A stretch of 64,000 bases of DNA, taken from Amedibacterium intestinale (GTDB taxonomy: Bacteria; Bacillota_I; Bacilli_A; Erysipelotrichales; Erysipelotrichaceae). The stretch covers positions 1,054,001 through 1,118,000 of the forward strand of contig NZ_AP019711.1 in assembly GCF_010537335.1 (NCBI RefSeq). Direction: 5' to 3'. Position 1 is the stretch's first letter. Each line of letters opens with the position of its first letter. The position numbers and the translations under genes are program-made. The notes under the pieces were generated by a model, which had not been told where the DNA came from, ran no database searches, and saw nothing but the letters and a program-made list of their open reading frames with translations. Positions 51,501 to 60,056 of this stretch are shown one piece after another.

Positions 51501-54500
51501 ACTTTTCCATCGTTTTCTCCTTTGATATATAAGTGAGAATTTCCAATTTCATTATTTTCTATTGTTATATGATCTGTATTTTCTGCACTGGAGGATGGCT
51601 TCCATTCATCGAAATTATGAGAATCAAAGCCCATATCTTTTACCGGTGAACCACTAGACCACTCCATTGTATCTGCAGTTTTCATATCCTTTTGTGCAAC
51701 TTTATCTTTGTACAGTACATATCCTGTTTTCGCTTTCGCATTTATCGTTACACGATTTCCATCTTTTTGAATCACTTCTGAAGTTACTTCTTTTTTCCCT
51801 TCATCACTTAATTCATACAATTTAACAGTTGTTACATTTGACCAGGAATCTGGAAGTTCCCATGTAGTTGTTCCACCTTCCGGATTCCAATGATAAATCT
51901 TTCCTTCTTTTTCTTTATCTTCATTTTCCCAAGGAATAAAGATTTGATTTCCTTTCGCAACCGCTTTTTCATTCAGCGTAATGATATTTTTACCATTTTC
52001 CATTTTTGTGACAACTTCATTTTTGTTACCTAATACAGCTTTCTCATCACTGCTATACTGCATAATTGGATATTGTGCTAAAAATTTATTTGGAAGAATT
52101 TTTTCATAGAATGACTGGATTGCTTTATTCATATCTTTCGCTCCCTGCCATCCATCAATTCCTATATCCTCATTTGCACGACTTGCTGCACCTCTAAATA
52201 GCTGATGATTAGCAAATATATCTGCCTGGCTATTATCCACAATTCTAACTAGATTTCCTGCTCCGCCAAAATTTGATCCAATATGATGTGCAAATACACT
52301 GTGAGATACCATTTCATCAACATATTCAGTACCTAGTGCCATATCTCTGCTGTTGATATTATCAACCAATTTGTACATTGGCCAGCGTGTACCGAAAAAT
52401 ACATCAACATAAACAGTATCTAACATATTTTCTGTATCTTTATCAAATAACTGCTCAAGTCTTCCATCAAGCCCCTGAGATGTTTTATCTAAATCATCAT
52501 TTTCTCGAACGATTTGTTTTGCGGAATCATACCATGACCATGCTCCTAATTCTGTTTTTATTTTTTCGTATTGTGGAGCTTCTGGGTAAACATCTGTATG
52601 ATTAATATGAACTCCTACTTTTGTATTATAATTTTGTGATTCTTCCAATAATGTTTTAAAATCCTCTAAACCTCCAGCACGTTTGTTATAGTTCGCAAAA
52701 TCTGGATGAGATGCATCATGTCCCTCACTTTGATATCCTTTGATAATAATATTTTGACTAAAGTTATCGGTTGCTAAAGACATTTTCTTCGCATTATCAA
52801 GAATACGCAGGAATGGATATTGTGCTTCCGAACCTACATTCATCGCAATCATATTCCAGCTATCTGTTACGGTATCAGCACCAGTTTTACGTTCCATACA
52901 ATCATCACGTAACACAATGGCACCATCTTGATAATCCACTTTACTATCTTTGTTACAATCTGTCGTAATTGCCACTCTTGCCCATGGTTCATTTTTTTGT
53001 TCATCACTGTAATGCTTGCGATACAATTCTCCATCAAGTCCTCGATATGTGTATTCATTTACCCATATACCAGTTGAAGTATGATCTCCTAGCGCAAATG
53101 TTTGATATGCCATTTCATGACGATTTTTGTATGATTCTCCACTAATTGCGGCTGCCACGTTATCATTGCTTAAGACAGTCAGCGTTGTTTCATTGTAATG
53201 TTCAAAGGGTTTTGCATCTTTAAGATTGATCCGCTTTTCTTCCTTATAATTGTTCACACGAAGCTGTGCACTTGGATCTTTGCTGGACATGGAAATCAAA
53301 CTATGTCTTGGAAAATTCAGCGTATATAATTTCGTATCACTTTCCTTGATATTTTCTACATCCATAGAAAGCACATTTTTTTCAACCGTAAAAATAACAT
53401 CAAAAGATAACTTAAGCTCATCTATATTCATATGATACATCGCTTTATTTCCATTTATTTCAGATGTTACCTTTGGTGTATACAATTTATTATTAATTTC
53501 TACTTGATGTAAAGCAATTTTTTGCCCTTTTACTTTTTCACCTGTAGTTAATGTATATTCTTCTACACGAGGAAATGCGGTATCCATTTTTACACTCATT
53601 TCATTCGATTGGATTTGTTTTGAAGTAACATTTGCTGCTTTTTTATATTTTACAGCGGTTTCCTGAGTAAAGCCTTGTATCGTCATTCCTGCGTTATTTG
53701 TTGTACGAAACCCTGTTTTCCCTGGTTTCATTGTAATTCCATCAATTGTCCCATTCCATATTTCTTCTTTATCCACATAGATAGTAATAATATTATCCAC
53801 TAGACGTACTTTTACATTATAAGGTACTTCTCGTCCCTCTAATATGAAACCACTATCTTCGATTTCCTGAATCAATCCATTTGGTCCATAGATTCCCCAT
53901 TTTGTATAATGCTGTGCATTTTGTCCTGATGGACCTACATAAATATATTCACTAGGAGATGTATACCTCAAAATCACACCATAGTTACAATTGTTATTTA
54001 TAGGATCATATGTAAATTCTACTTCTTGATTTTTTAAAATCTTTGAATTTTTATCAACAAATACTCCATCTCCCTGTATTGTCACAGAATCTTTATTTAC
54101 CTGTAATGAACCACTTCCTAAAACCTTTTCAAAGCCATCTTTTCCTTCTTTGAAATTTCTTATATAGCTTACAACTTCCTCTTGTTTTTCAATGAATAAA
54201 TGGCATGTTTTTTCCTGTTCATCTTCAAAAACAAATGTTAAGTCTGTTACTGCTGTTTCTTTCAATGATTCCACATACGTTTTTGAAAGAATAACATTGG
54301 TACCATCAATTGTATAATCCTTTCCCTGTATAAGAGAAACATCACCATTTTTAATCATTTTTAGATTTGGACTTACCTCTGTCATCGTAAAGACTACATC
54401 TTCTTTTCCTGCTTCCTCATAGGGAATGGTAACGTTATCTGGGCTAATTCCTGCTTCTACTTGTAAATCTCCTGTAGTTACATTATCTACCTGGAAGGCA

Positions 54501-55126
54501 CAATGTCCATCAAAATTTTCCTGTATATCGCCCCAAAGCCTTATACCAATATTTCCTTCTTTTGCACCATTTAATTCTTTAATATCTTGATTTATTACCT
54601 GTTCACCATCTACAAAAACTTTCAGGTTACTTCCTCGATATTCAACACGCAAATGATGTTTTTCCCCAACTGAAGTAAAGATTTTCTTTGTTGAAGAAAC
54701 TGAACCCCATTTATCAGATCCTTTAAGCCATGTCCAGTCGCCATGATCAATACCTATTCCTTCCCAATCAGTTGGACTATTATAGCGGAAAATAATCGCC
54801 ATTCTTGCCCCTGTTGGAGCTTCTGTCATCTTCATATCCATTTCGACAAAACCATCTGCACGTTTTGTTGTACTGGTATCTGCGAAAATAGTATCTCCAT
54901 TCGATTTTACTGTCATAAACCCATTATCACCTTGACCATCCTGAAAAGAGATGGAACCATTTCCACTTGTTTTATCCCATTTACCTCGATCTGTTTTATC
55001 AGTAAACTCCACTAAATCATCAATCGCAAAAACTTGAGATGAAATAGCAGACACTGGTAAAGCGCTTACATTCATGCATACAGTCAGCACTGCCGCCATA
55101 CCAGATATGAACTTCTGTTTTTTCAT
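48548..55126 (-). CDS. cell-wall-anchored endo-alpha-N-acetylgalactosaminidase (GH101)
   Basis: 2192 residues, secreted (signal peptide about 1-28). Lectin-like/LamG-type domains occupy roughly 40-215 and 320-490. The GH101 catalytic region (about 530-1130) includes KVGVHINHTDVYPEAP, TVYVDVFFG with probable nucleophile D908, and ALGTEYVDE with probable acid/base E934. A galactose-binding module (about 1165-1420), FIVAR-type helical repeats (about 1430-1740), an F5/8C CBM32 (about 1750-1890) and more FIVAR repeats (to about 2110) follow. It ends with SSIKTG, a hydrophobic helix and RKKRKN, a sorting signal. The family releases the core-1 disaccharide from mucin O-glycans outside the cell. TAAGGAGG precedes the ATG. 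Confidence 0.93.
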   Translation of the reverse strand: MKKQKFISGMAAVLTVCMNVSALPVSAISSQVFAIDDLVEFTDKTDRGKWDKTSGNGSISFQDGQGDNGFMTVKSNGDTIFADTSTTKRADGFVEMDMKMTEAPTGARMAIIFRYNSPTDWEGIGIDHGDWTWLKGSDKWGSVSSTKKIFTSVGEKHHLRVEYRGSNLKVFVDGEQVINQDIKELNGAKEGNIGIRLWGDIQENFDGHCAFQVDNVTTGDLQVEAGISPDNVTIPYEEAGKEDVVFTMTEVSPNLKMIKNGDVSLIQGKDYTIDGTNVILSKTYVESLKETAVTDLTFVFEDEQEKTCHLFIEKQEEVVSYIRNFKEGKDGFEKVLGSGSLQVNKDSVTIQGDGVFVDKNSKILKNQEVEFTYDPINNNCNYGVILRYTSPSEYIYVGPSGQNAQHYTKWGIYGPNGLIQEIEDSGFILEGREVPYNVKVRLVDNIITIYVDKEEIWNGTIDGITMKPGKTGFRTTNNAGMTIQGFTQETAVKYKKAANVTSKQIQSNEMSVKMDTAFPRVEEYTLTTGEKVKGQKIALHQVEINNKLYTPKVTSEINGNKAMYHMNIDELKLSFDVIFTVEKNVLSMDVENIKESDTKLYTLNFPRHSLISMSSKDPSAQLRVNNYKEEKRINLKDAKPFEHYNETTLTVLSNDNVAAAISGESYKNRHEMAYQTFALGDHTSTGIWVNEYTYRGLDGELYRKHYSDEQKNEPWARVAITTDCNKDSKVDYQDGAIVLRDDCMERKTGADTVTDSWNMIAMNVGSEAQYPFLRILDNAKKMSLATDNFSQNIIIKGYQSEGHDASHPDFANYNKRAGGLEDFKTLLEESQNYNTKVGVHINHTDVYPEAPQYEKIKTELGAWSWYDSAKQIVRENDDLDKTSQGLDGRLEQLFDKDTENMLDTVYVDVFFGTRWPMYKLVDNINSRDMALGTEYVDEMVSHSVFAHHIGSNFGGAGNLVRIVDNSQADIFANHQLFRGAASRANEDIGIDGWQGAKDMNKAIQSFYEKILPNKFLAQYPIMQYSSDEKAVLGNKNEVVTKMENGKNIITLNEKAVAKGNQIFIPWENEDKEKEGKIYHWNPEGGTTTWELPDSWSNVTTVKLYELSDEGKKEVTSEVIQKDGNRVTINAKAKTGYVLYKDKVAQKDMKTADTMEWSSGSPVKDMGFDSHNFDEWKPSSSAENTDHITIENNEIGNSHLYIKGENDGKVTQTLTGLIPGQTYAASVWCITDDGRKASIEVQNGDEVAVNYMNRSNVTYGVHHNDKYKTKAQRMQVRFTALSDSATLTLSAAKGKDAQSIVDFDDVRVVKVDPSTNPDPKKYTYWEDFENTDQGWGAFISTESDQSHLSQKNPVNPEVTDDVIDGNYSLKVRAGDYMRTIPSTVRLEPETEYKIGISYKSPAANAFIFAVKSDKAKEANDEAHAVIASIDAIDKEGNLELKFTTGNYDDYYIDITKKAGSEYYLDNFYVQAARPINRETLGQLIQEAKQLEERAYTPESYAKVVEAINKASKVLDDAQASKEEIRDAYKGLEAAIEQLVPYALTEEKASLMEIVTTMKSLHATDYKQDDKWMKLQTLIKEAEALYKNDKATSVQVSDMIRDLNDAKDALNPVVDRSALKEIMKKAERVDRNAVVDGAELQTFLSAIENAKAVDIKPGVTEEEIASATKKLQDAYNMILLKEDMKNQMVNEALKKADVKEEYYLEEDWKAITEAKTALQEMSTQTNVKVADYYEVLDKLETALNNKLNRPVISSSIEIDSSAFDIKSNNEQPQTGNEGPIALAFDQNPNTLWHSKYEPKVPVTAQNPAQITIDMKNVYTVNQFSYLQRLTGDNGKIKKFNLYVKNNESDDWTKIVADGTFKNVNEVQKVKFEPVQAQYVMFEVTEGIGNFASAAELAVYEQASDFSNLQKAMSEFEKKDPKQYTTASYTAVKKVYDEAVAMLDNPLTEQKKIDDITGKLKQAITSLELLATGTDIQMLENAIEEAKKIDLTEYKDTKAFEAALKEALDVQKDMQDGKEVTQKEVTSAALALVEEMNNLVPVDKPSVDYSKLQEEIDSAIHDSQASKYPVQLWDAYQNALNHAKTVLSKADATQEEVDNALKQLQDTRKALEDSLKDDGSIPSTPIEPGKPIVVPEPPKNPEEGQNETDTSEKTDKEENESSIKTGVRSNTAILGITTIAALGAMVELIRKKRKN

Positions 55127-55172
55127 TGTTTTCCTCCTTAAGATTTACTTGATGTTGTTCATCATGTTTCTG

Positions 55173-55201
55173 ATTATAACTAATTATTTGTACAACAACA
55201 A
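55173..55201 (-). promoter_or_regulatory. promoter of the GH101 gene
   Basis: TTGTTG (55196-55201), 17 bp, TATAAT (55173-55178) on the minus strand, about 35 bp before the ribosome site. Confidence 0.7.
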
Positions 55202-55330
55202 GAAACTTACATTCTATAACCAATATTCGCAATATAAATAAAAATAACTTTATTCTCTTTCCTTAGTGTTCAATATCTATAATAAAATAAACACAATATC
55301 CTGTACTTTTTTAGTAAACCTCCAATTGAA

Positions 55331-55380
55331 ATAAAAATCGCATAGAAGTTATTTATTAAACTTCTATACGATTTTTATTC
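55331..55380 (-). terminator. intrinsic terminator after the Na+/Ca2+ exchanger gene
   Basis: AAAATCGTATAGAAGTT / AACTTCTATGCGATTTTT form a long stem followed by TATTTC on the minus strand; it ends the recG-rnc-exchanger transcript. Confidence 0.9.
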
Positions 55381-55391
55381 TCTATTCTTTC

Positions 55392-56348
55392 CTACATTGA
55401 CAACACAATACTTGTCACATAGGAAGCAAGTACCAAAATACTGCAAAGCAACACTGCTGCTCTATTCTTTTTAAAACGTATAATTCCTAATGTCATAAAC
55501 ATCGAGAACACCCCAAACAAAAGAAGATTTAACACGCTTCCTTCTTTTACATAAATACCGCCTTTTACATATAAAATATCTGCAAATGAAAGAATAATAA
55601 AGTTAAACAAATTACTTCCTACAATGTTTCCAAAAGAGGCATTGAAATTCCCAATACGCACCAGATTGATAGATGCACTTAATTCTGGCAAAGATGTCGC
55701 AACACCTAAGAAAATAGCCCCTGCTACGGTAGCTCCTAGCTGCAGCTCTTCCGCAATTCGATCAGTTACCTGTGTTAATAAAATACTTACTGCAACAAGT
55801 GCAATCGCAAACAATACAAATCGTACCATGATTTGTCCTGTTGTTAAACGAATATCCTCATCATCTTCACTTTGTGCACTTTCATCATGTTTCATAAATT
55901 TCACATTCAAAAGATATACAGCAAGAATCAATATGGATGCAAAATTCACATTTATGATTCCAAGTCCAATTTCTTTTGGAATAAAGATTCCCAAGAATAT
56001 GATAACATACATCAAAATTCCATATATCAATGTTGTACGATGTGATTTCGCCAAAACTGCATTCTGGTATTTTTTGCTCGCAAACAATAAAATTCCCGCA
56101 ATCACACAAAGATTAAAGATATTACTTCCAAGTACATTCCCCTGTACTAAATTTGGCTGATCCAACGCCAATACAGCCGTTAAAGATGTAAACAATTCTG
56201 GCAAAGAAGTAACAGCAGCCAGCATGACTCCTCCAATAAATGCACCAGATAAGTTTGTTTTCTTATCTAAACAATCCACATAATACGATAGACGTACAGA
56301 TAGAAAAACAACCAATACTGCTAAAACAAGATATAAAGCATAAATCAT
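55392..56348 (-). CDS. sodium/calcium exchanger family protein (YrbG/CaxA type)
   Basis: 318 residues with ten helices in two homologous halves. The alpha-repeats are clear: GGVMLAAVTSLPELFTSL with GNVLGSNIFNL, and GAIFLGVATSLPELSASI with GNIVGSNLFNF; the Glu in each SLPEL binds the cation. The acidic linker between halves (DESAQSEDDEDIR) is typical. It exchanges Na+ or H+ for Ca2+ at the membrane. It is 13 bp after rnc and ends at a strong terminator. A P-type Ca2+ pump is encoded 4 kb upstream on the same strand. Confidence 0.93.
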   Translation of the reverse strand: MIYALYLVLAVLVVFLSVRLSYYVDCLDKKTNLSGAFIGGVMLAAVTSLPELFTSLTAVLALDQPNLVQGNVLGSNIFNLCVIAGILLFASKKYQNAVLAKSHRTTLIYGILMYVIIFLGIFIPKEIGLGIINVNFASILILAVYLLNVKFMKHDESAQSEDDEDIRLTTGQIMVRFVLFAIALVAVSILLTQVTDRIAEELQLGATVAGAIFLGVATSLPELSASINLVRIGNFNASFGNIVGSNLFNFIILSFADILYVKGGIYVKEGSVLNLLLFGVFSMFMTLGIIRFKKNRAAVLLCSILVLASYVTSIVLSM

Positions 56349-56361
56349 AATATTTCTCCTT

Positions 56362-57045
56362 TTATTTTACCATTTTTTCAAATGCATCTTTTGCGGCCAT
56401 TTGTTCTGCTCTTTTTTTAGACAAGCCTTTTCCTCTTCCAAGAATAATATCATCCAGCAAAACAATGACTTCAAATTCAGGCTTATTGCTAGGACCGCTA
56501 ATATGAACTGTTTCATAATGTACATTTTTTCGTGTATCACCCTGCACATATTCCTGTAATTTTGTTTTATAATCGATTACTTTTTCACTTTTTGGTCGTG
56601 AAATCGCAGGTGTCAAGACTTCTTCCAGTATTACATCTACAGCATCCATACCCTGATCCAAATACATTGCCCCTAGAAAAGCTTCAAACATATCTGCCAA
56701 AATGGAATCTCGATGTCTTCCTCCTGTTTTCTCTTCTCCAACACCTAAGCGAAGATAATGCCACAACCCCAGCTGTCGATTATATGCAGCCAATGCTTCC
56801 TCACAAACTAGCTGTGCACGTAAGGTTGTCATCTGTCCTTCACTTAACGCTGGTTCTAGCGAGAAAAGTTTTCGTGTGGACCAAAGCTGTAAGACAGCAT
56901 CTCCCATAAATTCCAAACGTTCATTATCGTGTTTATATAGTTTGTTTTCATTTACATAAGAAGAGTGTATGAACGCTTCTTCTATCAATTTTTTATCGTT
57001 ATATTTTAGATGTTTTTTATCTAACCAATCAAATATTGTATCCAT
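56362..57045 (-). CDS. rnc: ribonuclease III
   Basis: 227 residues from the ATG at 57045 (AAAGGAGC site); a longer frame would overlap recG further and has no site. The catalytic RNase III domain (about 5-140) contains ERLEFMGDAVLQL, with the conserved Glu/Asp cluster, and DMFEAFLGAMYLDQG. A double-strand RNA-binding domain (about 150-225) begins YKTKLQEYVQG and ends GKGLSKKRAEQMAAKDAFEKMV. It processes rRNA precursors and other structured RNA. It lies 10 bp after recG. Confidence 0.96.
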   Translation of the reverse strand: MDTIFDWLDKKHLKYNDKKLIEEAFIHSSYVNENKLYKHDNERLEFMGDAVLQLWSTRKLFSLEPALSEGQMTTLRAQLVCEEALAAYNRQLGLWHYLRLGVGEEKTGGRHRDSILADMFEAFLGAMYLDQGMDAVDVILEEVLTPAISRPKSEKVIDYKTKLQEYVQGDTRKNVHYETVHISGPSNKPEFEVIVLLDDIILGRGKGLSKKRAEQMAAKDAFEKMVK

Positions 57046-57055
57046 AATGCTCCTT

Positions 57056-59065
57056 TCAATCAAAATAACCGGCATGTTCCAGTGTTTCTTCTATATATTC
57101 TTTTATATTTTTATAATGTTCATTCTCAATATTTTTCAAAATAGAAAGTGCATCTTCTCTTGCGACTTCCAAAATATTCGCATCCGCAACGACATCTCCA
57201 AGCAAAAAGCCAGGAACTCCACTTTGTCTGTTTCCCAAAATATCGCCAGGACCTCGAAGCTGCAAATCATAGCGTGCAATCTCAAAACCATCGCTTGTCT
57301 TTTCACAAATCTTTAATCTTTCTAAACTGTTTTTATCTTTTGTATCACTTAACAAGAAACAATACCCTGGTTTTGTTCCTCTTCCAACACGTCCTCGTAA
57401 CTGATGAATCTGACTTAATCCAAAACGATGTGCATCATAAATAACCATCAAATTGGCATTTGCCACATCTACCCCTACTTCAATAACAGTCGTAGAAACA
57501 AGTATATCACTTTTTCCTGCAGAAAACGATGCCATAACTTCATCTTTTTCCTGTGCACTCATCTTTCCATGCAGTAAAGCTATACGATATCTTCTTCCTA
57601 AAGACTGCTTCATTCCCTGATAAATGTCTTCCACATTGCGCATTTCATAGTCTTCATTTTTCTCAATTGCCGGACATACGACATAACATTGGTTTCCTTC
57701 ATCAATCTTTTCCAGTACAAATGGAAGAATATCTTTCATAGAACGTGATTGTACCAGTTTTGTTTCTACACCAGCTCTGCCTTTGGGAAGAGATTGAATA
57801 GTGGAGACATCCATATCCCCATATAAAGAAATAGCCAGTGTTCTTGGAATAGGAGTAGCACTCATCAAAAGAAAGTCTACTTTATCTCCTTTTTCCAGCA
57901 ATCTCCTTCTTTGCATAACTCCAAAGCGATGCTGTTCATCCGCTACTACCATACCTAGATCATAAAATTCCACATCCTCCTGAAAGAGTGCATGTGTTCC
58001 CACAAGGATATCAATTTCATTGTTTCTAAGTCTTTCCAGTATATCTTTTTTTTCTGCTGCTTTTAAAGAAGAATATAAAACTTCTATTTCCACTTCAAAA
58101 TCTTTAAATGTATTTTTTAAATTCTGTGCATGCTGTTTCGCAAGAATTTCTGTTGGTGCCATCATAGCTGCCTGTTTATGACTTAACACACATCCATACA
58201 TTCCAAAAGCCGCAACTAGTGTTTTCCCACATCCTACATCTCCCTGCAACATTCGATACATGATGCTTTCACTTTTTAAATCATCTAATATTTCCTGAAT
58301 CACTTTCTTTTGATCTAGTGTTAAAGAAAATGGCAATGTGTGCTCTAACTCCCACACATCTTCGTTATCAAACTGTTTGGCATGTCCTTGTATTGTTTTC
58401 TTTTCTTTTGCTTTACAAGCGCGCATCACAAGCTGAAAGCGAAGAAATTCTTCATATTTTAGATAGCGAAGACTTTGACGTATCGTTTCTTTTGAAGAAG
58501 GATGATGAATAAAATACAATGCTTCCTTACGTGTAATCAAACGATATTTTTGTCGCAGTTCTTCCGGTAGAAATTCTTTTATATCATTTTGACAAAGCAC
58601 CCAGGCTTTCTCTATATACTTACGTATATCTTTCTGCGTAATTCCATCTTTAAGATTATAAACGGGAAACGTCCCCATTTGTTCCTGCAGTGGCTGGAAA
58701 TTATAGGAAATGGCAGTAATTCGGTTTCCTCCATCATACTTGCCCATGATCGTAATCTTTTTTCCTGGTGTAAACATGGATACCCATGGACGATTAAACA
58801 AAGAAATATCAAACTCTTCTTCCTCATATACGATTTTAAATCGTGTAACACTTTGTTTTCCTTTAAAACGTATGACACGTGCTTTAGAAACGATGACTCC
58901 CTCAACAGCAATACGATCATCTTTCTTCCACGTATCTCTTGAAAGTTCTTCTATACTTTCATAGCGAAAAGGATAATACGTTAAAAGATCCTCCACCTGT
59001 GTAATATGAAGCTGCTGCAGTATTTCTATTTTCTTATCTGAAATCTTCAGTTTTTTTAATTCCAT
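57056..59065 (-). CDS. recG: ATP-dependent DNA helicase RecG
   Basis: 669 residues with an N-terminal OB/wedge region (about 1-220) and the two helicase domains. Motif I is GDVGCGKT, motif II VVADEQHRFGVMQRR (DEQH box), motif III MSATPIPRT, with QLRGRVGRG (motif VI) and a C-terminal TRG segment. RecG reverses stalled forks and resolves branched DNA. It is followed by rnc and the exchanger in one probable transcript; the recG-rnc link is common in Bacillota, where lipid genes often lie between them, but not here. Confidence 0.96.
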   Translation of the reverse strand: MELKKLKISDKKIEILQQLHITQVEDLLTYYPFRYESIEELSRDTWKKDDRIAVEGVIVSKARVIRFKGKQSVTRFKIVYEEEEFDISLFNRPWVSMFTPGKKITIMGKYDGGNRITAISYNFQPLQEQMGTFPVYNLKDGITQKDIRKYIEKAWVLCQNDIKEFLPEELRQKYRLITRKEALYFIHHPSSKETIRQSLRYLKYEEFLRFQLVMRACKAKEKKTIQGHAKQFDNEDVWELEHTLPFSLTLDQKKVIQEILDDLKSESIMYRMLQGDVGCGKTLVAAFGMYGCVLSHKQAAMMAPTEILAKQHAQNLKNTFKDFEVEIEVLYSSLKAAEKKDILERLRNNEIDILVGTHALFQEDVEFYDLGMVVADEQHRFGVMQRRRLLEKGDKVDFLLMSATPIPRTLAISLYGDMDVSTIQSLPKGRAGVETKLVQSRSMKDILPFVLEKIDEGNQCYVVCPAIEKNEDYEMRNVEDIYQGMKQSLGRRYRIALLHGKMSAQEKDEVMASFSAGKSDILVSTTVIEVGVDVANANLMVIYDAHRFGLSQIHQLRGRVGRGTKPGYCFLLSDTKDKNSLERLKICEKTSDGFEIARYDLQLRGPGDILGNRQSGVPGFLLGDVVADANILEVAREDALSILKNIENEHYKNIKEYIEETLEHAGYFD

Positions 59066-59138
59066 GTACCCGCATCCTTTTCGCGTTTCATTATACCATA
59101 CAAAGTTTGATTCCTAATGAAAAAAACAAAGAATTCCA

Positions 59139-59993
59139 TTAGAAACTTTCTTTTCCTTTTGAAAAACGAAGTCGATAGGAACAGTGTTTACAAAGTTCTT
59201 CTTCTATTCGATTTTCATCAAATCCTTTACAAATTGACTTCACTCTTTCACTTTCCAGTAAATCTTTTAATGGTGTTGTAAATACATTTCCCAGATTACA
59301 TTCTTTTTTAGAATCTAAACAGCAGGGAACAAGTGTTCCATCACTTAAAATACCAGCCATTGTTTTCATGCCAAGACATCTTCCTGTATCTGAAACATAA
59401 GGATGTTTCAAAGAAGGCCACTGAAATACTTCTTCAAAATGAAGATGAATATACTTTTCTAAATCAAAACGTTTTAATCTTTTAATTTCCGCTGGCTTTT
59501 CCACTTGAAAATAAGCACATACTTCTTCCAGCAATTTTTTACTTTCTTTTGATAATACCCCATTTTCTAAACTCCACAAGCGAAGATTTATATGAATGTT
59601 ATGCTTAGCCAGCAATCTGCTGTATGTACATACATCATTTAAATAATTCGCCTGTTCATGTTCTGAAAAACTATGCAAAGAAACATTCAGCTGTCGAAGT
59701 GCTGGATGACACAGCTCTTCTCCTTTTTTTCTTAATAAGGTTCCATTTGTTGTAATATTTACTTTTATCTTCGCATCTTTACATATATCTAAAAACGCAA
59801 GAAGATGGGGATGGGATAAAGGTTCCCCTAAAATATGCAAATATACATAGTCTGTGTAAGGTTTTACTTGAGAAATAATATGAGAAAACTCTTCAATTGT
59901 CATACTATGAATAGGCCGATCATTTTTTATACAAAAACTGCAAGATAAATTACAGGCATTTGTAATTTCAATATATACTCTTTTAAATCGCAT
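59139..59993 (-). CDS. radical SAM/SPASM domain protein
   Basis: 284 residues. The cluster motif C14-x3-C18-x2-C21 lies in EITNACNLSCSFCIKN, followed by HILGEPLSHPHL in place of the usual GGEP loop. The C-terminal SPASM-like region has cysteines in CLGMKTMAG, LVPCCLDSKKECNLGN, and LCKHCSYR. SPASM proteins modify peptides or enzymes; no precursor peptide is obvious next to it. AAGGTGATG precedes the ATG. It is a single gene between recG and the Ca2+ pump and could instead be a tungsten-type or general radical SAM oxidoreductase. Confidence 0.85.
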   Translation of the reverse strand: MRFKRVYIEITNACNLSCSFCIKNDRPIHSMTIEEFSHIISQVKPYTDYVYLHILGEPLSHPHLLAFLDICKDAKIKVNITTNGTLLRKKGEELCHPALRQLNVSLHSFSEHEQANYLNDVCTYSRLLAKHNIHINLRLWSLENGVLSKESKKLLEEVCAYFQVEKPAEIKRLKRFDLEKYIHLHFEEVFQWPSLKHPYVSDTGRCLGMKTMAGILSDGTLVPCCLDSKKECNLGNVFTTPLKDLLESERVKSICKGFDENRIEEELCKHCSYRLRFSKGKESF

Positions 59994-60026
59994 AACATCA
60001 CCTTGTCTATCTTACCAAAAGGAAAG

Positions 60027-60056
60027 CAAAAAGAAAAGGTTCAAAAGAAGAACCTT
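60027..60056 (-). terminator. intrinsic terminator of the Ca2+-ATPase gene
   Basis: AAGGTTC / GAACCTT stem with loop TTCTTTT, then TTCTTTTT on the minus strand, overlapping the stop codon. Confidence 0.82.
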
